NCBI RefSeq assembly: GCF_035083965.1
Contig: NC_089731.1
Span: forward strand, 7,601,501 to 7,665,500
Length of the DNA: 64,000 nt
Source of the DNA: Branchiostoma lanceolatum
Taxonomy: Eukaryota; Chordata; Leptocardii; Amphioxiformes; Branchiostomatidae
Direction of reading: 5' to 3'
Under the pieces are notes generated by a model. That model worked only from the letters and a program-made list of their open reading frames with translations. It was not told the origin of the DNA and ran no database searches. The position numbers and the translations under genes were made by a program. Shown in pieces: positions 32,640 to 45,158 of the stretch (position 1 is its first letter; the number at the start of each line of letters is the position of its first letter).

Positions 32640-35577
32640 CCAACATCTACCCACATATCAAATATCATAATAATCTATCCATAGCTTCTTAAGTCACGTT
32701 GTTTTAATCGCAAACAAACTAAGCCAAAACACACACTATCGAAAACAACCTTCTCGGCGAAGGTAACGAATATATGGACAAAGTAAGTGAGTGGCGAGAA
32801 ATGAATCAGTCTTTTCTAGCCTAGAATATGAGAATATTCGACAAATAGCTTTGAGCAACTTTTCTTTTATATATATATATAGGAATATCTAACATGTAGG
32901 CAACGCTACTAATAAAATTGTATTGTGATATTGAAAACATCTATATATACATACATTGTTTGCAAATAGCCAGAATCATACCACTGTCTCGAATGGAATA
33001 GACTATTTGAAAATTCTCGAAATTTGTACAATATCATATCAATATCAAATTGCCAAATATCAAATTACACATCTCAATAGCCTTTAACATGAGAATGAGT
33101 AGATAAATTAAAGGCAAACAAAGCAATAATAGGGCCCCAAAAAATGGAAAAAAATGCTGAAATCTTTATGGTAGTGACATTAATTTTATTAACACTATTT
33201 AGCACATTTGCGTAACAACTTCACACTTTAAGCATTTCAAAACCGCTCAAAAACGAGCCGTGCAAGGATCCCCTTAGTTTCGCGAGCCTACGCGACGATT
33301 TTCAGTGAGTTCTCATCACATCACACCGATGTCATATTTTGCATCATGATATCAGGGATGTTGATATACATTGTGATAGTGTTGTTTGAACTAGCCATGT
33401 ATAGAAATGACTAAACTAGTAAATTGACTTTCAAAATCCAATTTTCGGGCCCTACTTTAAGTCAAATTTATCCAGTTGCTGTAAGTGAGTAACTGTTACT
33501 AGCATCTTGCACAATATTACAATCAAACCAGGGCGAACCAGGGCGATAGGATCCAAGAATTATCAGAGATATGATCTATGGGAAGGAGATATGATGACTA
33601 GAAATACTCCTACCTTAGTTTGTTGACTCGCAGCAGAACATCCTGAAATGTACGTGTTTACTGCTATTATGATTTTTGAGCTACGAAGCAAGGGTTTCGT
33701 GTAAGGTCCTGCGACCTTAGTGAACAACACAAAACCAGACTAATCTAGAAGCACATGAAACATGTGTGCGCCCACGCCGATACTATGATATTATTCAAAC
33801 TCTTATCAAAACCCGGCTCTCGAACGATACCCAAATAAGGATCGCCTCAGCTGAATTCTTAGAATCACGCTTTCTAAGCTCCTCATTTGGGCTTTCTTTC
33901 AATATGCATGTCTACGTACATGGTTGCACGTTTCAGCTTTGGATCGTAACGTAAATTTCATGATAAAGACAAATATGTGTTTGCCAATATATGAAGTGCA
34001 TCATGTTGCAATTGGTTTATAACAAGGCAGACAGGCAACGCAGATGTATTCATCGGTACGGTTACTTTTGTTCTGATGGCCCGGACCTGAGTAAGACGAA
34101 TGAGATTAAAAAGATTCGACATTTTTCCAATGGAGTATGTAGAATTCATATGGAAACTAGTGCACTACAGCGTAACACAATGGTTTTTAAAATGAAAACA
34201 ACAACAACATGCAATGTGTGTGTGTGTGTGTGAGTTTGCGTGTGTGTATGATGTGTATACGTAGTTTCGCGGTATGTTTTGCTAAATGGTGCTTACCGTT
34301 TTGGGTGAAATCTGCTATCTCTGATAATAAATCAGTTGACGTTTTCCTTTAATCTAGCGTGACTTTCGCCATGCATGTTTCCCCGGTAACTCCCCCCTTG
34401 ATGAGATCGCCCTGTCATGTTAGGAATCGGCATGGACGGACACATTGGTACCGGGAGGGGGTGAAATCCTGGTGTCATATTAATATTTTGGCGGTACATT
34501 TTCAAAATGCTGGAATCAAGTTCCTTATTGTTCCTATTTGCTATTGACAAATGTGACAAACAGTTGTGGAAAGTGTGTTTTTGAAGGTATCGATTTTGGT
34601 AGTTTCACAATATGTTCCAATGGATAGTCTATGTCCCACCGCACCTCCCATCAACAGTCAGTGCCGTATCATAGCAACGAAGTAGTCGATAAGAACATCC
34701 AAAAGGTCGATCTGTGGTCAACTATTTCTGTCAACTGGGTCAAGTGGATACGTCACGGTTAGAGCTCGACATAGAAACGTTGACATTTGTGCCACAGCTA
34801 AATCTGAAAGACTCGCAGAGTGTGTAAACGAAGTATGGAACCCGTAGTCATAGTCATAGATTATGGGATAATCTTCGCTGTCTTCCAAATTTGAAAAAAA
34901 ATCAAAACACTACAATGCACACTTAAGACAGAAGTAGATAATGCAAAATTTGCATATAGCATTATATAGAATATCTAGATACAATAATTTGTATGGCATG
35001 TTTGCTCCCCATAAAAGTATGATGCATAAATGCATGGCAATAAATGCATTGAGGAATGAAAAACTCCTTACAATCTCGACCAAAAGTTGATGTCAAAACT
35101 TAACTTTTGTGGTAACGTTATACCATTTCTTAGGACATTCGAAGGCATGTAAGTTGTACGTCACTCATTTTTCTAGATACAGTACATGTATCTTCGTGAC
35201 CTCTCCTTTGCTAAATTTGTTTGAATTAAACAATCAAAGTTCGCCGTATATAAACAGATTAGTTACGCATGCTGTACCAATGGTTTAATCTATGAATTTC
35301 GAAGCCACCAAAATGCTAATATCATCTTGAGTACGTATCTTGACAAAAGAATCGAGATAGAAGGTGGATGTCTAAATCTGACCCACATGAAAGAGACGTC
35401 CAGCAGTGCTCTTCGACGTGCTCACGTCTTCTCCTTGATTACCATGGTGATTTCACCTTCCCTTTGTCCACACGTCCTCACGAGAACAAACACGGCATAT
35501 CACGACTTCTTCTCTCTGTTCCAGATAAAGGCCCGGGCAGTCGTGCTGAAATCCTCAGTTAACGTTGGAGACCTACC
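32640..35577. other. Intergenic region between divergent genes
   Basis: It separates the minus-strand receptor gene (start 32633) from the plus-strand microseminoprotein-like gene (start 35578), so it should hold both promoters. I see a hairpin CCTTCTCGGCGAAGG at 32751-32765 that matches a Helitron-like 5' terminus (TTACCTTCGCCGAGAAGG on the minus strand) and a (GT)n tract near 34217-34232. I found no convincing exon. Confidence 0.5.
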
Positions 35578-37270
35578 ATGGCGGCCATGTTTCTGACTGT
35601 TCTTTCTCTGCTCGCTGCGGCCAGTCTTCTCCACGGCGCGGCGTTCCTATCCAAGACAAAGGAGATGACGATTCGGTAAGTTTCATCTTATTTTCTTCAA
35701 ATTAAAGCCGTACGCATGTGTCTAATAGCAACATGGCGGAAGTAAATGATCAAGGGGGTGTCCTAGTGCCAACACACATTTCATGGATTTGCGTCAAAAG
35801 TTTTTTAAAATTTCAAACTGAGGGAACCTCTTCCCTCAATAGAAAAAATATACATCGTAAAAGTGTACGGAAACCTTTAAAGCAAATAATTCTAGGTTTT
35901 ACTGACTTTGGGGTCATATCAAGACTTGGATAACATACGGAGAAAAAGGGCATGGGAATCTAAATACTTCTCGGTTTTACAAATGATTTCTGTTGTATAG
36001 CTTGTTAACAGTGATATCCCGTGCACATACACTTACCAATGTCACCATCATTTACTACAGCGTAAAGTGACGAAAGTTTTAAGCGTGTACGTTATCGAAA
36101 AACCTGTACCTTTGCAGGTACGGCACAAAGGACCACGAGAGAACCGTGGTACGGAGGTACTGCGAGTGGAACGGGCATCAGGTCCTACTCGGCAGTACCT
36201 GGACCACGGCCTGCTGTATGCACTGTACCTGTACCAGCTATGGCTTGGAATGTTATACGTGAGTAATGAGCATATTCTCTCTCTTTTAAGTTGAGATGAG
36301 AGTAACGTGATTGATGAGAGCCACTAGCACGTTAGAAAACAAAACACTAGTTACATTACGGATAAGAGTAGGGCTCCTTATCGCTGTGAGTAGTTCAAAA
36401 CTTAGCACTCCTGCGGCCGCAACTGGGCAATTTCTGTTGTATTGAGGTCACCGAGGCGAATAAAGTCTGCCATTACAGACCCCTGTGATAAGGCCTTGCA
36501 ACTCAGTCCATGGCCGCGAAGATAGAGTGGTAGGCACACCCGAATACAAAGACGAGATTCCCCAATACAAATATTGAGGCTTATTTTTACAGAAGCGGTG
36601 GGCAAACATGGTAACATGTCGCTGAAAGAATGGCTGTTAAGCCGGCGTCACAATTCATGCGAGCATCGGCCGACTTTGTAGATCGCCCGAAGCTCGCCGA
36701 ATTTCAAAATCGCCCGAGCGTCGACCGTATTTTGAAATGAAAATCTCGGGTGACGTCCGTCGAACAATGAAAACTAAAAATCCCCCATGAGATGATACCC
36801 TTTCTTGGACACGAACGAAGTCAGAAACGACGAACCTTGTAAAAGGGCAATATTTTGCTCAACTTTTATTTCTGAAAATCGCCCGAAGCCCGCGTAATCG
36901 ACAGAACGTCGGCCGTACTTCGGCCGAAAACGCACATTTGAAGCTCGTCAACACGTCGGCCGAGCTGAGTTTCTTATTTGTGACGGGGGCTTTAGGGCAT
37001 AAGCTCGACTTCGCTTTACTAAATTTCAGACAAGTTTTCACACAATCACAGTACATTCTTGTAGTTCTTTCTAACTGGAACATCTTTCTGTTCAAATTTC
37101 TTTCCAGGCATGGGGTGTACATGACGCCGCCTGGATGTCTCGTCCTTGTGAACGAAGTCTGCGAGGTTGAAATAGTGGACAGCACCGACCCCAACCAGCC
37201 TTGTCAGCCACTCATCGCAGGTCCGCCAGGGGGCGTCGTGACACAGGGCATTCCGTTGGAGGCGAAGTAG
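35578..37270 (+). CDS. Beta-microseminoprotein-like secreted protein
   Basis: Exons 35578-35675, 36118-36258 and 37108-37270 join with phase-2 introns to 133 codons plus stop. Residues 1-21 or so form a signal peptide (MAAMFLTVLSLLAAASLLHG). The mature part has the spaced cysteines of the MSMB/PSP94 family: YCEWNG, a C.{2}CTC.{6}C block at the exon 2 end, then TPPGC and VNEVCEVEIVD..DPNQPC. The C-terminal tail is Gly/Pro-rich. MSMB proteins are small secreted, rapidly evolving proteins; their role in lancelets is unknown. A second ATG at 35587 is possible. The exon structure (signal, first half, second half) matches that of vertebrate MSMB. Confidence 0.8.
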
Positions 37271-37290
37271 CTCATGTGTGCAAACAAATA

Positions 37291-37468
37291 CTGTAAATGC
37301 ATTTAAGTTCGCGTGGTTTTCATTTCGCGCTGCATATGAGGCGAAATTGGAGTGTTCGCAGTGGTTTTAAGTTCGCGGCAGCGCTATAGTTACATACTGC
37401 TACAGTATTGGACAAAAATGAACAACATGAAAACATAAAACCACCGCGAACGATTCTGCATTTACAGT
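37291..37468. mobile_element. TA-flanked MITE (CTGTAAATGC ends)
   Basis: CTGTAAATGCA at the left and TGCATTTACAG at the right are flanked by TA. The core has TTTAAGTTCGCG twice. It is the same family as 9614-9802 and sits 20 bp after the stop codon of the microseminoprotein-like gene, so it may lie in its 3' untranslated region. Confidence 0.75.
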
Positions 37469-37574
37469 ATTACACAATGTTTAGACTGGTACAAATTGTA
37501 TTCTTTCTCCATCGCCTTAAAGTAAGATCGCTGACACTATTCCACTATTTGTGTTAAGTGCCTATCTTAATAAT

Positions 37575-37685
37575 ATCCAAGCGGATGTTGAAAGGTAAAA
37601 TCTTCCAGAAAGAAAGGTCCGCTGCTCCGTAAATCAGAAGCTAGAGAAACGTTACGATTTTGCCGTTCTACATCTGCTCGGAGAT
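37575..37685. repeat. Short MITE with CCAAGCRGATGTT ends
   Basis: TATCCAAGCGGATGTT at the left and ACATCTGCTCGGAGAT at the right are inverted. It is the same family as 6238-6345 and 52695-52783. Confidence 0.55.
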
Positions 37686-37689
37686 CTAA

Positions 37690-38869
37690 ACATACACTCT
37701 CGTCAAACCTGTATATAACATTGACCTGAAGAACATTGTGTCATAGTAGACGGTTGGTTATTCTTATTTTACAGTTTATTAGAACTTTCAAAACTTAACA
37801 TTTCTTGCTTGTTGTTGTACAACATACATGGTGGTGCCAATATCAGTCATGTGTTTAAGTTGGCATCTCAGACAGTGGCCACATTTTCATTATCTGTTAC
37901 AATATTGGTTAGTCAATCACGTTTACAAAAACATAAAAGTATATAAATGTATCATTCAATGAACAGCTCTTAACAGTTCATATTTCCCATCATCGAATTT
38001 CATAGTCATTGACGTCGGTTATTATAATCGGAATCTTTACGTTTGGTACAATGGAAAAATAATCTAAGGGGGAAACAACAACAACAGTTCTGTGTGATAA
38101 TACACTTCATACTCTAATGCAAGATGTCGTACTTTATGTCGTACTTTATATCTAACATCCCACTGAAACTCTACCAAAAGCCACTAACGTTAAAATTGTG
38201 GAGCAATTCTAACAATACAGTATAATAAGTGCTAAACATGATTTATATATGATTTATAATATGCCATAGCAATTTATACATAATCTTCAAAGTCTGTGCT
38301 GTATAGCATTATGCGATGCACGATCAATGATCCTCGTTATTATTCAATAGCCTTTATTAACTTGCACGTACTGCACTTTGCACCATGCTTTGGAAAAATA
38401 ATCACAGGAAAGTGAAACATACATACAGCTTACTATGTAGTTGATTACATATATGAATATCAGATACGTGATCAAACTGAATAAAAGATGTCCTAGCTAT
38501 CCTCGATTGTATTCATTTCTAACCATTCTATTTCACTGAAGACTTTGTGAATATAGTATTACAGGTAACTGGATAGATCCTTTTATCTACTTGCAAGAGT
38601 AACTGTTACCTAGTATATCTTATCATCTGGATTTCTAACCTTCATCAACAGTACGTTTGGATTGCAATCGCTCTGTATTCAAGTGCGAAAACATCGAGAT
38701 CTGCACCTCTTTTGTAATTGTGAAAAGAGCGACATTCAGATTGCTATAGTCTATATAACCTCCTTGCTACAACCAGTGCTAACACGGCGAGAAGGACGGA
38801 ACGCAGGCCGGTACTGCAAGGTCATTGCCTATCATATACAAGCAGCGTTCGTGGCATGAGAGAACGCCC
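37690..38869. other. AT-rich intergenic region
   Basis: No gene or repeat of note is seen. It probably includes the 3' untranslated region of the minus-strand TMEM26 gene ending at 38870. Confidence 0.45.
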
Positions 38870-41504
38870 CTAAGGAGACTGTACTTGGACATCACTGATT
38901 TCCGCAGCTGCGACTTCTCCTTGTTTTATTTCGTCCCTCTTGATGACTCCATCTAACTCCATATCCCTTCCTACCGCGGGGCTGTTTGTCTCCTCCTTCC
39001 CGGTGCAGATGATGGCGATGCGGTAGAGCTGCAGCACGATGAGGAGCGTGTTCTTCCCGACGAAGAAGAGAACGCCCTGCGTAAGAACGCGCTCGTAGAG
39101 GATCAGGTACAGCCGGAAGGCAAGGAACGGCCCGTCTTGCATGAAGATGGTGGTGGCCATCGCGAAGACATCAGGGTGGCAACAGCCGCAGAGGACCAGA
39201 TTTCTTTCCTGCAGTTGTTCAGTGAGCCGCTCTATGGTGCCGCGGCGTTGGCCAGCTCTGTCACCGTTGCCTTCTGATTGCTGTCCTTGGCCGTCAGCTG
39301 CTTGACTACTCTTCAGCAAGGTGGTGGTGTGTATCGCACCCGGGCGGGATTTCCTGGCCCTGACCGCGGTGAGGACGATGGTGAACTGCAGCAGGCTCCA
39401 TGTGAAGAGGGAGAGCGCCGTGTAGACGACTCGACTTTTGTTCCCCACCCTCTCCTCTTCAAACACTTGGAAGAGCTCCACGATGTCGGCAGCCATGGCA
39501 ATGTAGACCAATAGGAGTTGAGACAGCTCGTCACGTGTCAGATCTCCTCTGGGAAGCAACCATCGTCCAATGACGAGGAGCATGACAAGAATCTGTTCCA
39601 GAGCACCAACCCAGTTCTCGATCATAATCTCCGCCTGTAGAACGAAATTTTGCCGGGTCGTTCATGGCTTGTTGTTTCATATATTATACAGGTATTACGT
39701 GAAACTTATCTATCTGTTCATGTAACAAAAACGTTGAAAAGAAAATGTTTAGTACATTATTTTAATGTGAAATGGCTTACGTCAATTCCAATGGATCCCA
39801 GATTCAAAATATCGTCCATTTCTTCCTTTGTGACGTTGCTTGTTATATTTCTGCACGCCTCCTCCATACCCGACCTCTCCTCAAGACGCCGTCTCAGCTC
39901 GTCCAGCTCAAGTAACCAGATAGAGGGAACGGTACAGCACAGGTAGAACAGCACACAGGGCGAGAACCTGGGGACAGCAAGGTAACATCCATTAACATTA
40001 ATCCGCCATGGTTACATAAATCCGCCACTTTGAAAAACAGTGGGTTTGACATAGCTAGTGCAGCACCACCCAGGTATGCACAGTATAGATATACAGTAGT
40101 GCATTATACTGGGAGAAGTTGGATTGAGATCTGTTTGGACGTATCTTTTCAGGCTGGGGAAATATGTACCCTGGTGGAATTATGTTAGTAGATGTTAAAG
40201 GGAAATGCATGACTATTGTTTACACGGCAGGGCCGAAGGGGCAGAGTTTATACGAAAGAGTTCACCTTTTTCGCTTCGCCATGTTACAGAAGTATCAATC
40301 AATTTTATCTGAAATGAATTCTGTTTTCTATTTCTCGATTGATTCTGGCCATGGGAATCAAAACGCTTGGGTGACGATATCATCAATGCTACGTTCGACC
40401 TTGAATAAACTTTGTCTTTTATTGTTTTGTATAACATATGCGTTAGCTTTAATTGAATAGATCTCCGTAAAAAAACTTTTTTTGGAAATCTCGCGAGAGC
40501 AATACATCACCACGAGACTCGAGGTCATTGCCCGCTTTCGGCCGGAGGCGTTTTGACGTCCGGGTGAACCCTATTGCGCAATGATGTCAAAACATAGCCT
40601 TGGAGTTTGTTTCACTTTCACAATTAAAGAGAATTTACAATCTTTTTATAACCTGTGTAACAGCTTTGTAGTGTAGGGATGATAATGAACGAGAAGTGAA
40701 TTTATGTTTTGCCAGTTGAATGTACTCAACACGTCGTGATACATGTACTATGCTCATTACTCTGTAGGCCCAAAGAAAAATGACATTATGTAATTTTACT
40801 CTGGAACAACAACAATAAGAGCGCATTCTCTAGCATGCTTAATGATGTACACAGCGTTATATCTGGTTATCTACAATGTAGCACGTATTGAACAAAATAT
40901 GGGCTTAATATACACATCGCATGTTTACACACATTTATCTGACGGCTTTGTGAGTCATTCGTTTCAACAGCCATACAAGTCATTCACGAGGGGAGGTCAA
41001 AAAGTGACTTTCAAAACAGCAAAGAAGTGACCACAATAATTTGAGTGTTGGTATGCATTGTTAGCAGGATTTATAGTTTATAGTTGCATTACCAGGGGTA
41101 TAAATGTGATATTTATGTGATTTTGACAGAAAACTTTAACAAATGTGAAATGGTGCGTCTACAGATAGAATTATGTGAAACTGAGGAAAGGCCACGATAC
41201 CCCTGGTGGTTTTACGCCCCGAAATTGGACTTAGGCCGCCTGTGCCCGGGTGAGGCCCATCGCTTGTTGACACCCCTCCCCAGTACAACATGTATTATAA
41301 GCTCAATACTGACCATTTCCACTCCTTGCCTTTCCTTGCGATCAGTGTGAAGAGTGTCTCGATGAACAGCCCAGCTTCGGCCAACATCAGAAGCCAGAAT
41401 GTGGCGGCCCCGCGAACCGTGTACACCCTCCAGATACACAGGAGGCCGAACGCACCGAACAGTAGCCTGGTGAGGAGGGCCTTGAAGATCACACACGTTT
41501 CCAT
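38870..41504 (-). CDS. tmem26: Transmembrane protein 26, paralog A
   Basis: Exons 41504-41314, 39967-39781 and 39634-38870 join in phases 2 and 0 to 380 aa (human TMEM26 is similar in length). The start METCVIFKALLTRLLF aligns with the family N-terminus. Family motifs follow: AEAGLFIETLFTLI, TVPSIWLLELDEL, RWLLPRGDLTRDELSQLLLV, AADIVELF, FMQDGPFLAFRLYL and FFVGKN..LIVLQLYR. This fits a polytopic membrane protein of about eight spans. Between spans there is an acidic loop with N-glycosylation sites (NITSNVT) and a long Gln/Gly-rich loop. The function is not established in the family beyond membrane location and a beige-fat marker use in mammals. A paralog lies 5' on the same strand. Confidence 0.9.
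40055..40165. repeat. Dispersed 110-bp repeat, copy 2
   Basis: It matches 8395-8513 (GCTAGTGCAGCACCACCCAG, ATAGATATACAG, AGATCTGTTTGGACG). It lies in intron 1 of TMEM26 paralog A. Confidence 0.45.
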
Positions 41505-41633
41505 AGTTCTGGCGCGTTTTGATACGGATAGCGGGATCAGCACAGGGTCGTCACTACTCAGCTGGGGAAACGGATAAGATTTAAACTTACTTTCACCTTT
41601 AATAGCCGTACCGGGCAGTGCTAGCTAGTGCCA

Positions 41634-42290
41634 ACTGTTTCCGGTGTGTGGGTGGTTTGAATAGATATGACCTTGTTTTGGGCGCGGTTTAACAATAGCC
41701 GTACGATTTCGTTGTCGCGCTGTCGTACAAGGCTATGGCAGAACCAGACGACAACAAGGGTCGACGACAACCATCTCGGTCGCAAGACAGCTAAATTGTG
41801 TACGACACATCTGCAGCTGTTCCAACAATGCCCTCCATATTTGCTGCCGTAATATAATCATACCTATCGTATTAAGGGGCGTTCCACCGTTTCCTGTTTG
41901 TGGGTGGTTAACTTAAAATAGATATGACATACCGCAGTTCAAGCTTAAGCAGAGGTCATACACGTTGTTCACTTCCTTTCTATTCTTTGCTTGCATTTTG
42001 CCTTTGGACAGACAAGCTAGGACGACGTGGCACTGTACTCAAGTTTTTTATAACCTATTTTAACAGTGCCACGTACAGAGAACTTGGGTACAATAGTCCA
42101 TTTTTACACCTGGATGGAGTGGAGAAGGTAGTGTAAATTTAAGTGTCTTTCTCAAGGACAAAACATCGATGGCTTCGTTAGGTTTTCCAGCAAGTCTATG
42201 ACAGAACCGACCGACGCTGAGGACCCACGACAGCCACAAGACAACTGAATTTTGTACAACACGCACACGACTGTCTCAACAATTCTCTTA
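41634..42290. repeat. Diverged tandem duplication
   Basis: The words TGTGGGTGGTT..AATAGATATGAC and GACAGCTAAATTGTGTACGACAC at 41640-41800 recur at 41900-41930 and 42233-42262 in the same order. The region lies upstream of TMEM26 paralog A. There is no coding sequence. Confidence 0.45.
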
Positions 42291-42541
42291 ACTCGCTGTC
42301 ATAAATTACATCGTACGGCAAATGTCACCACAGGCCCTCCCTCCCCGGACCCGCAGCTTAATGGTTCGCGAACCGTGAAATTGGACAAATGTGAGGCAAA
42401 ATAACAATGTTTACCTGTGAAGAAGGCTGATAGTAGAACTGTACAATACCGTGATGACTTACTCTCTCTACGGCGGATCGCCTAAGAGACCAGCGTTGCC
42501 TCAAATCGGGTGACAAACAAGTGACAAATGGTTTCACTTTT

Positions 42542-42697
42542 CCACAGTAGGCGTGCTATTTGTGTAGCTAGTTTGGACACGGGTAAGCGAACTGGAAGAA
42601 CTTGTCTAATCACCAACTACCCACAGTAGGTGTGATATTTGTAGCGTTAGTTGGGGCACAGGTAGACTGGAAGAACTTGTTCAGTCACCAGCTACTG
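42542..42697. repeat. Twofold direct repeat of about 70 bp
   Basis: CCACAGTAGGCGTGCTATTTG...GGAAGAACTTGTCTAATCACC is repeated as CCACAGTAGGTGTGATATTTG...GGAAGAACTTGTTCAGTCACC. No other structure is seen between 42300 and 43970. Confidence 0.5.
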
Positions 42698-43977
42698 TGC
42701 CTTTACATGTGGGGTAGTAACATAGGGTACACTGTGGGGTATTTAGCTAAGTAAAAACATAACTCAGGTTAATGTTTGGACCAGAGAACGTCTGTAAAGC
42801 AATTGTTTCAAACATGTCATTGTTTGTGTAGAACGAGGCTTGGACCCTTGATCCGGTGTTTGAGTGTCCTTAGGCGACTTACATGATTATGTCTGGGTCA
42901 GTGAGTTGGAGGTCATAATGAGGCAACGTGTGTAAAATTGGAGACTTGTATTGTCTGAAATAGATTTCACAGAATTTTGGGAGCGAGCGTGAAACTAATT
43001 GATGTCAATAAGGCACACTAGTATGCAAATAACAATATTACCTAAAATGAACGTAACGAATTCAACGTATTATATACCGTTGGATAAAACGTTAGTAACG
43101 TTGCATAGTGCGATAGCACAAGTCACAACTAACATGAATTGAATCAGATATAAATTGGTATATGAATGATTCTTGATCTTATAATGATGAAACATCGACA
43201 AATCTATGTCTACACATTTATGTAGTAAGGCTCTCTTTTCTTACAACGAACAATTATTCACAGAAATGATTCAGATTTTATTTTTGTTAACCTAAATCTA
43301 AATATATGTGCTTAGATACTATAGGATTATATGTAGGCTGATATTATACAAAAGTGCTCTGTACTATAAATGTGTTATTTTTTATCTACATTTTTGCAGT
43401 CGCTGAAACACCCTAGAAATAGTTGTTGGAGCAAAGCGCAATAAAGAATCAAAACAAATCCAGACATAGGAAACGTGAAGTTTCGCTCAGCCGCGCACTT
43501 GTGTTTTGGGGATGAAATCCGCACTTTGATATATGTTTAGACTGATGATCTATTTTGGTTAAGCAGTCGTTGGAGGTTTTTGCTTTTTTTCAGCTACTAT
43601 CTATGAGAAGAGTGGTAGACAGTACTGAAAGGTTTTATATACATAAAAACTCATTTCTTGTTTACCATATGGCGGTCTGGTCCGCCATTTTTGTTTTGTC
43701 CCAAGCGATCCCATCATCCCCAGCACTACTAAACAATGTAAACATTGACAGCATATGTACATGTATTTACAATCAGTTCAGCATACCCTAGTATATACTA
43801 GTATATCATATATATGGGACTACTAGAACATCAACAGCAGTGGACAGAGTCTCTTTTAAGAGTGTCTATCAGTTCCAAAGTGTTCTTGAAAAATAACGAC
43901 GGAGAGAGTGCCTTTTTCTAAAGTGTATTCTTAGGAATGAAACCTGTGTTCACTAGCTATATATAGTGCATGATGTA

Positions 43978-45111
43978 TTACTGCGAGTTAAGTGCATTTT
44001 CTCCAGTAACAGTTGTTTCGTTGACCTCCAGTCCACTGTTTTCGTAAGCTGCCACTTCGCTATTCCTGTTATCATCTTTGACAATAGTTACAAAGTCAGT
44101 TAACTCCTTGCCCTCTGCATCGCCGTCCTCTTTCTCTTCCTCGGTACAGATGACGATGACTCGGTAGAGCTGAAGCACGATGACCAGCGCGTTCTTCCCG
44201 ACGAAGAAGAGGAGACCCTGCGTGATGATGTGCTCGTAGAAGATGAGGTACAGCCGGAACGCCAAGAACGGACCGTCCTGCATCAGGATGGTGGTGGAAA
44301 TCGCGAAGATGTCTGGATGGCAGCAACCGCAGATCGTCCGTTTCTTCTGCGCTTCTTCCGTTGATCGCCTGGCGGCGCCACAGTGCTGGCACACCGAGTC
44401 CCGGTGATGACCGTTGTGCCACTTCGGTGGCTGATCTTGTCCATTGAATGCTTGGACATCCCGCGAGATGGTGTGGTCGACTGTTTCGACGGTGTTTATC
44501 GCGCCAAGACGCGATTTTCTCGCTTTGACGGCTGTAAAGACGATTGTAAATTGCAGCAGACTCCACGAAAAGAGAGCGAGGACACAGTACACCACCCTGG
44601 GGTTGTACATCACATTATCCTCCTCGAACACTTCGAACAGTTCTACAATGTCTGCGGCCATGCCGATGTAGACCAATAGGAGTTGGGACAGCTCGTCACG
44701 TGTCAGATCTCCTCTTGGCAGCAGCCATCGTCCAAGGATGAGGAGAAACACCAGGATCTGTTCCAGAGCGAGGACCCAGTTCTCAATCGTGAGCGCCGCC
44801 TGCAAAAACAGAACAAACGACGCCCTTTAAGCTCATTCGATGAAATAGCTGTGCCATAACTGTGCCACTGATGAAAGGTAGCGGAGTTCACCTGATTACA
44901 GACAAGGCAATTGGAGATGGCACGCTCCACCCGTTTACACACATACTGCTTTGTGACCCTCTCAGTCCCACATGATGTACTGTATTGCAACGCTGCATTG
45001 TGTACATTGTGAATCGCGGAAATGCACGCACGCACGCAGGCACGCACGCACGCACGGACACACGCACGCACGCACGCACGCACACACACAAAAACAAACA
45101 CACACACACAT

Positions 45112-45158
<47 letters not shown>

